NCBI GenBank assembly: GCA_021442155.1
Contig: CM038222.1
Coordinates: 113,897,121 to 113,961,120, forward strand
Direction: 5' to 3'
From: Cymbidium sinense
Taxonomy: Eukaryota > Streptophyta > Magnoliopsida > Asparagales > Orchidaceae
Length of the DNA stretch: 64,000 bases
Shown: piece by piece, positions 40,801 to 47,749 of the stretch
Layout of the letters: each line of letters opens with the position of its first letter
Numbering within the stretch: the stretch's first letter is position 1
Program-made: the position numbers and the translations under genes
The notes under the pieces: model-generated
Databases searched by the model: none
Seen by the model: only the letters and a program-made list of their open reading frames with translations
What the model was told of the DNA's origin: nothing

Positions 40801-40944
40801 AGCAAACCTACTTTTGGCAGCAATGAGTGTCCTTCCTTGAAATTGGTCGCATTAGGGGCATTGCACTTGTTGTCTTCCCTTCCTTAAGCAATGTCGAATC
40901 TCCTGAAGTTGCATTCCCATAATGAGCCATAGTAGATGAAATAA
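4357..40944 (-). CDS. MCRS1-like FHA-domain protein gene, visible part (7 exons)
   Basis: Seven exons on the minus strand (40944-40644, 40531-40371, 40257-40200, 28918-28772, 6871-6785, 5466-5338, 4473-4357) encode the C-terminal half of a microspherule-protein-1-like protein. From the N side they give an acidic stretch, FSDVEAM/ILGMDLGPYDQE, VSRYQ...TKKTIIKLEQ, SHGAFAIFYGRNLKYFI, then a complete FHA domain. In animals MCRS1 is a nuclear subunit of INO80 and NSL chromatin complexes, and the FHA fold binds phosphothreonine peptides; a plant role here is inferred. Every junction uses GT-AG. Phases match from exon 1 into exon 2 and at every later junction. Introns are 112, 113, 11,281, 21,900, 1,318 and 864 bp; the two large ones are filled with retroelements. 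The N-terminal MCRS_N region is not visible. Exon 4 has one frameshift and exon 1 at least two, so the locus may be a pseudogene or carry assembly indels. Confidence 0.85.
4474..5337 (-). other. Intron of the FHA gene (864 bp)
   Basis: AT-rich sequence between exons 6 and 7. No element or RNA gene is seen. Confidence 0.7.
5338..5466 (-). CDS. MCRS1-like gene, exon 6: FHA domain core
   Basis: 43 codons in phase 0, beginning AIIKMDEDGYFHLKNIGKSS and going on with IFVNSKEVPVKK and LLSSALIE. The strand pattern and the NxGK...I.VN motif are typical of FHA domains, where the Asn contacts the bound phosphopeptide. The acceptor is GCATAG and the donor GAG|GTAAGG. Confidence 0.93.
5467..6784 (-). other. 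Intron of the FHA gene (1,318 bp)
   Basis: AT-rich sequence between exons 5 and 6 with a long AT/GT dinucleotide tract at 5848-5932. A diverged region around 5580-6150 is full of AACCAAA/TTTGGTT words in both directions and may be a small inverted-repeat element. Confidence 0.6.
5848..5932. repeat. Microsatellite (AT)n(GT)n
   Basis: About 20 AT units run directly into about 22 GT units. It explains an apparent His/Thr and Ile/Tyr repeat frame on the minus strand, which is not a protein. Confidence 0.98.
6785..6871 (-). CDS. MCRS1-like gene, exon 5: FHA domain start
   Basis: 29 codons in phase 0: VLLGRETEEIKVDIDL, then AKEGRANKISRRQ. The GR and SRR motifs are the phosphopeptide-contact positions of FHA domains. 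The usual His after SRx is Gln, as is common in the MCRS1 family. The acceptor is CTTTTAG and the donor CAG|GTAGGT. It is separated from exon 4 by a 21,900-bp intron. Confidence 0.92.
6872..9189. other. Start of the 21.9-kb intron, no gene
   Basis: AT-rich with a (TA)n tract at 8428-8461. A few weakly retroelement-like segments occur, but no domain could be supported. Confidence 0.45.
8428..8461. repeat. Microsatellite (TA)n
   Basis: Pure TA repeat of about 17 units. Confidence 0.95.
9190..10150 (+). mobile_element. Ty3/gypsy gag remnant
   Basis: Read in several plus-strand frames, the segment follows the plant gypsy Gag pattern. It shows DPTDHIAYFES-like residues near 9689, DALNCQLF near 9732, and the AALTKGL..DPFRYAL block near 9972-10020. 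It has many stops and frame changes and no pol follows. It abuts the oppositely oriented gag remnant at 10320-12420, so two gypsy fragments are joined tail to tail. Confidence 0.6.
10320..12420 (-). mobile_element. Ty3/gypsy (Tat-like) gag and short pol remnant
   Basis: The best part is 12075-11515. It has YPKSFVPPSFKIFDDNGN (the usual PxFKxFDG.GNP entry block), and then KTFAELEHLFIKRLVGAHQR and NKSLVDYIFRWRN-like residues, the core of the plant Gag domain. Downstream (11500-10880) come a helix-rich part, a Pro-rich linker and KGRRI-like sequence. A piece at 10518-10330 ending EVTEVNLRSGSSLSD resembles the region just ahead of gypsy RT. It is interrupted by many stops. The PBS at 15132-15154 is probably the 5' end of the same element. 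Confidence 0.65.
12421..13580 (-). other. GC-rich leader or N-terminal gag region of the gypsy element
   Basis: This block is markedly richer in GC than its neighbours and lies between the PBS and the recognised Gag core. It has overlapping open frames on both strands with low-complexity Pro, Ser, His and Gly content. I could not recognise a domain. It most likely belongs to the 5' internal part of the minus-strand gypsy element. Confidence 0.4.
13762..14900. other. AT-rich region with diverged ~140-bp repeats
   Basis: Non-coding, built largely of words like AATATGTTAAGTGAAGTTT and ATTTTGAGTATGTTGAATG. The clear tandem part is at 14265-14665; weaker relatives extend back to about 13830. It is probably part of the 5' untranslated internal region of the gypsy element. 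Confidence 0.5.
14265..14665. repeat. Tandem repeat, ~142-bp unit, three copies
   Basis: Copies start at 14265, 14408 and 14550, each with GTGAAATATGTTAAGTGAAG, a shared TTTATGCTATGATTTTATTT segment, and then ATTCAAC/TAATTTTGAGTATG. Confidence 0.85.
15132..15154 (-). promoter_or_regulatory. Tat-type retrotransposon primer-binding site
   Basis: Read on the minus strand, TTTTTTGGCGACTTCGCTGG directly follows a sequence ending in GCACA. The TTGGCGACTYYGCTGGG motif is the tRNA primer site seen just after the 5' LTR in Tat/Ogre-like gypsy elements. It sets the element orientation and the LTR/internal border at about 15157. Confidence 0.65.
15157..16557 (-). mobile_element. LTR, 3' (U5) part, of the minus-strand gypsy element
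   Basis: It ends in CA next to the PBS. The part at 15345-15480 resembles the end of the solo LTR at 45950 and the outer ends of the foldback at 35350-37526; shared words include a TAATTAACTA/TAATTAATTA block, an ACCGGTT/ACCGAT block and a CTCTGGTA-like block. The LTR is interrupted upstream by the L1 LINE and probably continues at 18477-24968. Confidence 0.45.
16570..18464 (+). mobile_element. L1-type LINE, 5'-truncated pseudogene
   Basis: It starts in the RT thumb (GRVTLLKFSLLDIFVY near 16660), continues with a diverged linker, then the zinc-finger RT-associated domain: KLFWWRILRDALPTN near 17424, then RLCPWGCNADEDIEHTSVHC near 17501. It ends with an RNase H domain (MDGSLLSSDMAGLGVVIHDE near 17881; IEGDNSCVVDFL near 18067; RSNNRLVDFCAD near 18204). 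Stops and frame changes are frequent. A 12-bp direct repeat ATGAAAGAATAA at 16558-16569 and 18465-18476 is a plausible target-site duplication, although the A-rich end is near 18430, 34 bp before it. Confidence 0.85.
19730..20086. repeat. Pair of ~108-bp direct repeats 250 bp apart
   Basis: Copies at 19730-19837 and 19980-20086 share AAGCARGTACGTYGYCATT, GAACGAGGTAGGAACCTC and ATGTCCAGACTAAT. Each contains a small dyad, GAGGTAGGAACCTC, inside the LTR-like block. Confidence 0.85.
22026..22680 (-). other. Leader-like zone of the large LTR with open frames
   Basis: Minus-strand frames are open here for up to 127 codons (22459-22076), with Ser-, Arg- and Gln-rich residues and no known domain. 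The zone ends at GAAGCTACC...GAG|GTAATT near 22030, which looks like a splice donor. The plus copy keeps the same word order with GAG|GTAAAT near 62188. This may be a transcribed leader with a short ORF rather than a gene. Confidence 0.35.
24969..28771. other. Intron stretch without recognisable features
   Basis: AT-rich DNA between the LTR-like block and exon 4. No domain, LTR pair or RNA gene was found. A TGTAACACCCC string at 28580 resembles a gypsy LTR start but has no supporting structure. Confidence 0.4.
28772..28918 (-). pseudogene. MCRS1-like gene, exon 4 (frameshift inside)
   Basis: The acceptor is TTTATTAG and the donor CCTGAG|GTAATT. The first half, in the frame set by exon 3, reads VSRYQCVDTKKTIIKLEQG. 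The second half reads RSYMNRAISSHGAFAIFYG and then RNLKYFIRTPE in another frame. The change falls at GAGCAAGGCCCG (28863-28874), consistent with two missing bases. The second frame joins exon 5 in phase 0. In the first frame a TGA occurs just before the donor. Confidence 0.8.
29196..29218. repeat. Microsatellite (CT)n
   Basis: Pure CT run in a pyrimidine-rich zone (29130-29250). Confidence 0.9.
29300..31500 (-). mobile_element. Ty3/gypsy pol remnant
   Basis: On the minus strand the RT is recognisable from VKKKNGTWRFCVDYKSIN-like sequence (30370-30310) through TRFSKWNVKATFGSHG near 30240. The RT end follows as KRSKCFCG..TMEYLGHIVS (29960-29880), then the start of RNase H as VLCQKGKPFAY-like residues near 29600. 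Protease-like sequence may occupy 30700-31450 but is too decayed to fix. Frames change every few dozen codons. It lies inside the 11.3-kb intron in the same orientation as the host gene and probably belongs with the PBS at 34040 and LTR at 34058. Confidence 0.65.
31941..32792 (-). repeat. Tandem duplication, 421- and 431-bp copies, in gypsy gag
   Basis: Copies at 31941-32361 and 32362-32792 share most of their sequence, each starting at CTAG and ending ...CATGTARAAATGATGA. On the minus strand both encode a segment with EHLSNMEEKLQAITKTL, a heptad-like helix typical of gypsy Gag N-termini. The duplication therefore lengthens a coiled-coil region of a defunct Gag. Confidence 0.85.
32793..34039 (-). 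other. 5' internal region of the minus-strand gypsy remnant
   Basis: It lies between the PBS and the duplicated gag segment. No domain is seen; it is presumably untranslated leader plus decayed gag. An imperfect direct repeat of GAAATATATTTTA occurs near 33540-33600. Confidence 0.4.
34040..34053 (-). promoter_or_regulatory. Primer-binding site, tRNA-iMet type
   Basis: Minus-strand TGGTATTAAAGCTC is two substitutions from TGGTATCAGAGCTC, the initiator-Met PBS of many plant LTR elements. It lies four bases after an LTR-like end ...TTCCAAACA. Confidence 0.55.
34058..34920 (-). mobile_element. 5' LTR (approximate) of the gypsy remnant
   Basis: It ends ...CCAATTCCAAACA next to the PBS. The 5' limit is a guess from where the sequence changes; no target duplication was found. 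An inverted 12-mer, AGAGTTGGAACT near 34083 and AGTTCCAACTCT near 34978, brackets the block. Confidence 0.4.
35350..37526. mobile_element. Foldback element made of two inverted LTR ends
   Basis: The left arm (35350 to about 36300) is the reverse complement of the right arm (37526 to about 36310) over nearly its whole length, with substitutions and one extra ~270-bp internal duplication in the right arm. Matching words include AGATGCATTTGTAGATAAGA, GTTGAAGGAGTTGATATTTC and GATTTTTGGTAATGAC. The symmetry continues to the centre (TTTAACTATAAAA and TTTTATAGTTAAA). The outer ends, ...GAAAATTCGCC and its mirror, match the end of the solo LTR at 45950. I infer two partial LTRs in opposite orientation, U5 ends outward. 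Confidence 0.8.
37527..37700 (+). mobile_element. Decayed PBS and start of an internal region next to the right foldback arm
   Basis: Right after the LTR-like end ...CCCGCA comes GATTTCTAACAACTCTACTA. This is the Tat PBS context (GATTT then TGGCGACTCTGCTGG) with four G-to-A changes. The following plus-strand frame MNKEESETTGMVGQASME could be the start of a Gag-like ORF but is too short to identify. Confidence 0.45.
37849..37881. repeat. Microsatellite (AT)n
   Basis: Pure AT tract of about 16 units. Confidence 0.95.
38600..39000 (+). mobile_element. LTR-like promoter segment, possibly copia
   Basis: AT-rich sequence with a TATATATA box near 38806, followed by a leader typical of copia LTRs (AGTTCTCACTCTTGATTGTA near 38850 and AATTCTCATGC-like words near 38950). 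No second LTR or coding region accompanies it. Low certainty. Confidence 0.3.
39001..40199. other. Intron stretch without recognisable features
   Basis: AT-rich; nothing supported between the LTR-like segment and exon 3. Confidence 0.4.
40200..40257 (-). CDS. MCRS1-like gene, exon 3
   Basis: A 58-bp exon between acceptor TGTGTAG and donor GAAG|GTAATG. It encodes ILGMDLGPYDQE and SCLFAKE and leaves one G, so the next exon must start with two bases (Val). It continues the conserved SDVEAM block of exon 2. The following intron is 11.3 kb. Confidence 0.8.
40371..40531 (-). CDS. MCRS1-like gene, exon 2 (acidic segment)
   Basis: Open for 53 codons after two joining bases. It encodes CMQLHPELVSSELGCVD, then a Glu/Asp run, then VPNFSDVEAM, a block typical of plant MCRS1-like proteins just before the FHA half. 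The donor is ATG|GTAAAA. The preceding intron is 112 bp. Confidence 0.8.
40644..40944 (-). pseudogene. MCRS1-like gene, exon 1 seen (frameshifted)
   Basis: Three reading frames must be combined to follow this exon. It starts after an acceptor TATGCAAG with VISSTMAHYGNATSGD and LLKEGKTTSAMPLM, shifts to LPKVGLLHSNVDLV, and ends as LKQDATV in a third frame. The last base joins exon 2 as a phase-1 codon (Val). It also contains at least one in-frame stop. The block is poorly conserved in the family, so assignment rests on position, splice signals and continuity with exon 2. Confidence 0.55.
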
Positions 40945-42260
40945 CTTGCATAGATTTCTAAGGAATTTATGATGTGCATGTTAAGATTCTTTACTAGTGA
41001 ACCCCTAAACTGAGAATTTTAAATCATTTTAATAATTGAAGATTTAGTTCAAACTTATTATTTTGAATAGCTGGTCTACTAATTCTTTAATGCACTCCAT
41101 CTACTAAAGGTGTATCATATTCTCTAAGTGGCCTAAGATATTCTATTTCTTTTTAAGTTGATTAGCTATTATATGATTTTGAATTTGAATTCCTTTTTGA
41201 ATCCTAAGTCTTTTGCAAGTAAGACTATTTCAAGATTAAGTGGCATAAGAACTAAGTTAATCTTATTACACATATAAAATAGCCAAAAATACTAAAATTA
41301 TTAAATATGACATGTGATTGCATACAAATTCATTGAAATCAACATTCAATTATAAAACACAATAATAAATAAAACATAATTGATAATCATAATACTAAAA
41401 CATGGTAATACAAAAACTTGACAAATTAAAGTAGTATATGCAAGTGCACAAGTTGTTCATGTGATTTAGTAATAAGTAGTGTTGAAAATAAATTTATTTG
41501 TGGAATAAAGCAGAACCAGTTAGAAACCTAAGGAAGGTGTTAGGTCAAGTAATATAGTAATGAAACATTAAAGCTAAGGAAAATAACAATGAGTGTAAGT
41601 AAAAATCCACTAAGTCAATAACTGATTATAAACATCTCTTTCTCTCGCTCTCAAACAAAATACAAAGTGCTATGAGTCTAGAAAAAGAAAAAAAGCCCCA
41701 ACTACCTCGAAATTTCCCCCTTTTTATATGGTCAAAGGGAAGTCACATAAGGTAAGTACACATTAGCTAAGCTAGTACATGAGGGGAAAGAGACTCGCCT
41801 GTGATAGGCTAGTGACTATACTGAGTGGTGATTCCCTTAAGCATGATCATCATTGTTAAGATGCCTGATGTGCATTAAATGATGGTTACCCATGTGTGGG
41901 TGAATCTTCATGTGTCGGACATGATTTGAATTAACTCAATTATTCTCCCTTCACACTTTGGCTTGCTATATGTGAGTTTTCTTATATGAATTATCAAGCT
42001 ATCTTTTGGATAGGTGATCCTTGTATTCGATCTATATGGGATGAGTCTTTATAAGCGAGTGGTCTACATTGATTTTGCCTTGCTACTGAGTGTCCTTATG
42101 TTGACTCTTTACCATCTTTTAATGTTTGTTGATCTTACTCGTGCATCTTAGGTATACACTTATCTCCCTAATTCTTCTGCTCTTTATAAAGTCAACTACA
42201 AAAAATGATAGAAGAATATAAGATTGAGGTCAATTATTCAATTTTAAAAAATTTTAAAAA
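40945..42260 (-). mobile_element. LTR-like sequence with TATA box, minus strand
   Basis: On the minus strand CATATAAAAAGGGGG (41716-41730) is followed by a T- and C-rich leader and then by T-rich sequence ending near the acceptor of exon 1. U3-like sequence lies at 41740-42200. No terminal duplication or coding region was found, so the element boundaries are unknown. It sits upstream of the visible FHA-gene exons in the same orientation. Confidence 0.35.
41716..41730 (-). promoter_or_regulatory. TATA box candidate
   Basis: CATATAAAAAGGGGG on the minus strand, in the LTR-like sequence upstream of exon 1. Confidence 0.4.
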
Positions 42261-42479
42261 ATTTTAAAAAATCACAATCATTTATGACACATCAATTATG
42301 ATTTAGCTTCTTCTTTTGGCATCTTTCTCATGTTCTAGGCCATAAGAAGAGAATGAGCCTTCAATTTTTATTTTATTTCTTTCATTATTCCTTATAACCA
42401 GAATCATTATCTTGTTCTTTTATTGAATCTTCTTTTCTCTATTAAAGTGAATACTTGCCATTGAATCCAAAAGACAACA

Positions 42480-45080
42480 TTGATCGTACCAAGATATAGT
42501 TGGGCACACTGTAGAAGAAGAAGAAGACCAAGCAGTCAGTGGATTTTATTATAGCTCCCTCAACTAAGTTGAGTATCTCTATGATCCCTATCTCTAATAC
42601 TGCTACTATTCTTATTATGGACGGAGAGGGCTCGCAAGTGGAGGTGAGCATTATTATAGTTGCTGAGAAGAGGGAGGATGTCATGGTAATGCCATCTTGT
42701 TCCTTAGGTATGAAGAAGATGCCTAGTGCTTGGTGAGAAGAGAAAGGTGAGGGAGAAGAGGAAGAGGTTCCTATTGTGTAGTGAAAAGTCTTGTTGAGTA
42801 AACTATAGAGTACTTTGTCTATGCAGAAGGTTGTGGAGGTGTGTCTCACTTAGGTAAGACCCATAATTTCTTTATGATTAGATTAATTCTTTTTTATTTT
42901 TTACTTCATAATTTTTTTTATATTTCTTTTTTTTTTATTTTTCTTTCACAACTCAGTGTGATGAGTGTTCAAGAGTTTGTAGATGGGGACAATGGGCATT
43001 TGTCGGCTACTAGGGATTTTACTTTGAAATTAGGTAACTCAAAATTGGTTATTTACTTTAGAATGAATGAGTTTTTTAAGAAATATCCAAATGAGGAGGA
43101 AGTCAATATGATTCAACCTTGGCTTCCTTCCCTATTAATAACACCCTTGATTTTCTTTCTTATTAAGATTCTTATGTTACTTCTTACCTGTATTAACTCT
43201 CGTCGTGCAGTGGTTTACTGTCAATGACTTGGCATCTCCAAGCCTCCTTGTGAAAGTCAAACTTCCCTCTTAGTTGTTGAAGCAGATAGCTTTACCTCAA
43301 TAAATATTCAAGACATGCCAGTGATCTTCCTTCCTTCCACTTGCGAAGTTAGTGATGAGTCTAAAGGCAAGTCTTCTTGTCTAGTGGAGATCTTAAAGAG
43401 GGTTGGCAACCTGCCTTCTTACTTCATAGAGCTTATCATCTTGTATAAGAGAGTCACTCACTCTAAAGATAGTGTGGACTCAACAAGATAAGAGATTACC
43501 AAGTTGTGGATAATGTTGAATGCTGAGTTTTAATGACAGTTGGTGATCGAAAAGGAATCTTGGTGGAAATGGGTGACCATGGAAGTTGAATTAACATCTC
43601 TTTACTCGTCCATCAAGTCGAAAGGATCCTTTCTCTTCATCGTAGGAGCCAAGTTTTTATTTGATTACCCATGTTACAATGGGGCACTTGTCGACGAGTG
43701 GCACTTGAACCCGATTGTAAAATAATTTAAAAAGTGATGAAAAATAGTGAGTGCTTATATAATAAGTATTTTTTTCAATAAGTAAAATAATTATTTCATA
43801 CTCTTCCTTTACTTATGCCGAGTAAATTTTTTATTCTGTGACTGCGAGTGGATTTTTTATCATGACTTACGCCTTCTGAGATCATCGAAGGATTTTATAA
43901 TGATTTCTTCATTTAATATTTGATGAGACTCCCTCCTCACCAAAACATTCTTATCGCATCCATAATTATCCCCTGCAATTAGGTGAGAGTGAGCCTTTTT
44001 TACTTTTTTTTCTTTGATCTAGAAGCAAGTAGAATTATGTTTATATAAATTAATTTTTCTATCTCTCTTGTTTCATTTCTATGAGTTTTTCTTGATGAAC
44101 ATATTCATGGTAGTATATATTGCCTTTAGGAAAACTATGATTAGAGAGTCACCTTTTCTTAATCCTGTGATCATGCTCTTAGCTTTTAATGGGTATTGTC
44201 ATGGAAACTCGAATTACTCTATGGGAGTAGTTCTTAAAGATGTGTGAGTAAATTAATTTAGTTTGATTAAGTTATACATCTCTCGATAATATATGCAGTT
44301 TTGTCTATACTTCTCTCTTCATCTCAAGTTAATTGATTTTTTGAATCACAATGGGTTGGGAATTGCTTAAGTGCTACCCAACTCGATTGTGAGCATCACC
44401 ACCTTTTTAGTCTTCTTGAGAGTGGAGGGGTTACTTGGAGTGTATCTCTTTTTTTCCATCTCTTCTCCATTAAGGACCATAAAGATGGTGTTATCTAGTT
44501 CTCAATAGTTTAGATGAAGATCATTGGCCAGAAAAATAAAGTCAGTAAGTGCCATAATCAACTTTATTTTATCGAATGCACAACAGGATGGCAGGTGTCA
44601 ACAGAGCCTATTCCCTTCATGGTGAGTAGGGTCATGATTGCTAAACTGACTATTGAGAAGAAGGATGTATTGGCATAGTTGATTGGGAAAAACGTTAAAC
44701 ATTAAGTTTTATCTTTAGTTTGGCAGAATTCTTCTCTAGTGAGTACTTTATCATTTATGTACATTAGATGGTCATTATTTACTTGATTATACAAATGATT
44801 TATATTTGCTTTTATAAGGAAAGACATCTCCATGCCTTTCCTCACTAACCCTATGGTCATTAAGTTCCTTGACAAGAATGAGGATGAGAAGGGTGGTAGT
44901 GATTCTGCTACTATTGAGGATGCCTCTAAGATGTCAACTGATAAATTAGGGCAGAGTTCACCTCCCAAGAAGTCCAAAAAAAAGGCTAGCAAGTACATTC
45001 ATTGGCAAAATGTCAACTCCAAATTGACTTTGATGCGAAATAAAGTAAAGCAGTTTGAGAAAGAAAAAAGTGGCTAGCCA
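42480..45080 (+). pseudogene. Broken multi-exon transposon-type gene, unidentified
   Basis: Plus-strand pieces look like exons with good splice signals: a donor TTAG|GTAAGACC at 42853 with acceptor CACAACTCAG at 42955, an acceptor CGTCGTGCAG at 43210, a donor AATTAG|GTGAGAG near 43981, and acceptors near 44130, 44326 and 44819. Residues such as LIDFLNHNGLGIA, VLPNSIVSITTFLVFLRVE and the Lys-rich SSPPKKSKKKASK vaguely resemble the putative gypsy-type transposase/Gag-like proteins of plants (PF04195). Several stops interrupt it. I could not identify it firmly; the pieces could belong to more than one element. Confidence 0.4.
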
Positions 45081-45477
45081 TGTAATTGGCTCTCCTTTCT
45101 GAGGAAAATAATAAGTTGAGGAGCTTTGAAAGATGGAAGTTGACTCTTCTTGTTTCTTTGATTCTAACGAGTACATGACTTGTTCCAGCAAAAGTTCATG
45201 TAAGGCACTAGGTCTATTATAGCCAAGTTGGTGTAACATAGCCAGTTGAACTAAAATTCTTGAACTTTGACAATAGACTTGCTTTATCATACTCAAAGCC
45301 TAAGGTGAGGGATGAGTAAGGGAGCACTATGTAGTCTTTTTCTTTCCCTTTCTTCTTATATATATTTTTTTCTTTTTTGTACTTGCCTGCTAGAGGAATG
45401 ATAACATATAATAGAATTTCTCCAGCTCTTCTTTAATGAAGTAGTTTTATTCACTCTCTATAAATAATCCATGTACG

Positions 45478-45949
45478 TGTTGACCTCACTTTTGAAGTGA
45501 GGATTCAATCTTCTCATCCTAGATTTAGATGACTTTTAGATGCTCAATTCTCCTTAGTCATAGGATGCTTCTAGTGACTAAGTGAACACTTAACCCAAAC
45601 CAAGGGGTCATAAGATTAGGCTATGACTTAGGACTAAGGAAACCTACCTACTATATGGCCTAACCCATGACTTATGCCTAACCTTAAGTTCAAAACCAAC
45701 TTCAAATCATTGCAAAACCAAACCTCAAATCAAACCAATACCAACTGAATCCAATCTCATATCCAAACTCCAAGCCAAAATCAAACCTATCTTAACCCTA
45801 TGATTCAATCCTATGGATTTGACCTCAAACCAACTTCAATCAAACAAAACTCAATTGTTTTCTCAAACCATTCAAATCTCTCATTCCAAACTCTACAATC
45901 AAGCCAATCAAACCTATTGGCCAAAATTAATTCAATTAGCCCAAGTTAG
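45478..45949 (+). mobile_element. Large LTR-like repeat, plus copy, part 1
   Basis: It starts TGTTGACCTCACTTTTGAAG and shares GTGACTAAGTGAACACTTAA with the minus copy (GTGATTAGGTGAACACTTAA near 24870). It then enters the zone of CAAACC/CCAAAT words. It is interrupted by the solo LTR at 45950 and resumes at 51793. Confidence 0.6.
45945..45949. repeat. Target-site duplication GTTAG (left)
   Basis: GTTAG here and at 51793-51797 flank the solo LTR exactly. Confidence 0.75.
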
Positions 45950-47166
45950 TGTGGGATCCGAAAATTCGCCACCGACCTCTTTCGAAAAAAGAAAAGAGTT
46001 GTTTAAGTGTCGGTGATAATTTTAGAAGGCAGATGAATAGTAGATAAGACACTACCAGATTTCATTCTCATTTGGTGAGAACTTTTATATCGGTTCCGGG
46101 TTTCCTATGGCCATAGTTAATTACCCTCCCTCTTGAGAGAGCACTTAAAAGTCAATGAATCGTTAAATAACAGTATATAATTGCAGTGAGTGGAGTTTAG
46201 AACTTATGAAATTTATTATTTTAACTTAAAACTTTTGTGGGGAACGATGGCGCGTCCATCAAGATCCCATGGTTCCGTCATCCAGTCGTGGTCCCGCTTA
46301 GTCGAGGAGGAGGTAGTCGACCCAACCTGACAGAAGGATCCTTGTCAGCAACACATGGGTTACGTCATCCAAGGTATCCTTGTAGACTTGGGGTGGAGTT
46401 TGTCTAAGGGGACAAATATAAGTCAACCTTAGCTAACATAGGATTTTTTGCCCAACCAAATACATTCTACATTTCACAGTTCAAAGAGCAAAGCCGTTGG
46501 GGAACATAAACTGGCGTGTGGCGTAATTTAGTGGTGCCATATCGTGGCCGGTCGAGGGCTCAGTCGTAACCGCCATTTATGTGGTGTCATATCGTGACAA
46601 AACCACGACAGAGGACCGCGTCCACGCTTTAGGAATATTTGAGTGTGAAGGTAGTTATGTATTTAATTTGACATTGGCTCTTTGTGAGCAAAAGTTTTCT
46701 TAATTTGTCACCCGAAGACAAACAATTGCGGAGGGGTGGATTTATTTTATTTATTTTTTAAGTTTTAATTTAGATAATTCATTTTTTTTGTTTTTATTTA
46801 TATTTCGTTATTTCCTTTGAATTTTGATCATTTTATGATTGATCTTTAGATTTGAATATATGATCATTTATCATTGAAATTTTAATTATAATTACCCTTC
46901 TCAATCATAGGGCTAATATCAATTGATAGACCTTGTCTACTCTGTCCAGTTTTCTACAGAGGATCGGGTCTAAATTCATTATCTCAAGAAGTATAATCCT
47001 TCAAACCTTGTCCACTCTAGTTTGAACATAGAGGATCGGGTTTGGGACTTTTCTTCCTGAGAATTTGAATTTTAGAAGCTATGTTAGTTGGTTCATGTCT
47101 TGTATTATATATAATTAGCTTGATATTATTAATTTGAAATTCTTATAATATCAAATTTTTTTTAGG

Positions 47167-47605
47167 TTTTGTTAACCCGGACCCGGTCCGAAGACCAAAC
47201 CGGGAAGATGTAGCATCTGTTCTTTTGTATTTGACTTAGTATTTACTCCAACATGCATATGGATATCTGTTCTTTGAAAATTGCATGGACATTAAGATGT
47301 CTAATGTTGAAGCTTCGATGTCAAATTTTGATTTTTGAGTTTTGTTAACCCGGACCCGGTCCGAAGACCAAACCGGGATGACGTAGCATCTGTTCTTTTG
47401 TTTTATACCTAACTCGCACATGTCCCTATTGTTTGAACACTTCAACATACATACAAGTATCTGTTCTTTTAAAATGTTGTATGGACATTAAATGTCTAGT
47501 TGAAACGTAGGTTCAATTTGCAAGTTTAGATTTCAATATGGCATTTTTGGGTTTTGTTAACCCGGACCCGGTCCGAAGACCAAACCGGGAAGTATAGCAT
47601 CTGTT
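47167..47605. repeat. Three copies of a ~60-bp dyad-containing repeat
   Basis: Copies start at 47167, 47340 and 47552. Each has TTTTGTTAACCCGGACCCGG, then TCCGAAGACCAAACCGGGA and TAGCATCTGTTCTT. CGGACCCGGTCCG is a short inverted repeat, and CCCGG/CCGGG gives a second, outer one. High identity against a diverged background suggests recent amplification or constraint. Confidence 0.9.
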
Positions 47606-47749
47606 CTTATGCTGAATTTGAGCATTTTTTAGAAGCTTATTCAAGCAAGTGTGGATCAAGAGGTCTAAGATAGATATAAGCATTTGATTGAGAATATGCT
47701 AAATAGTTCATTTAGAACAAATGACCTCTTTTAAATCACAAATGAGCAA

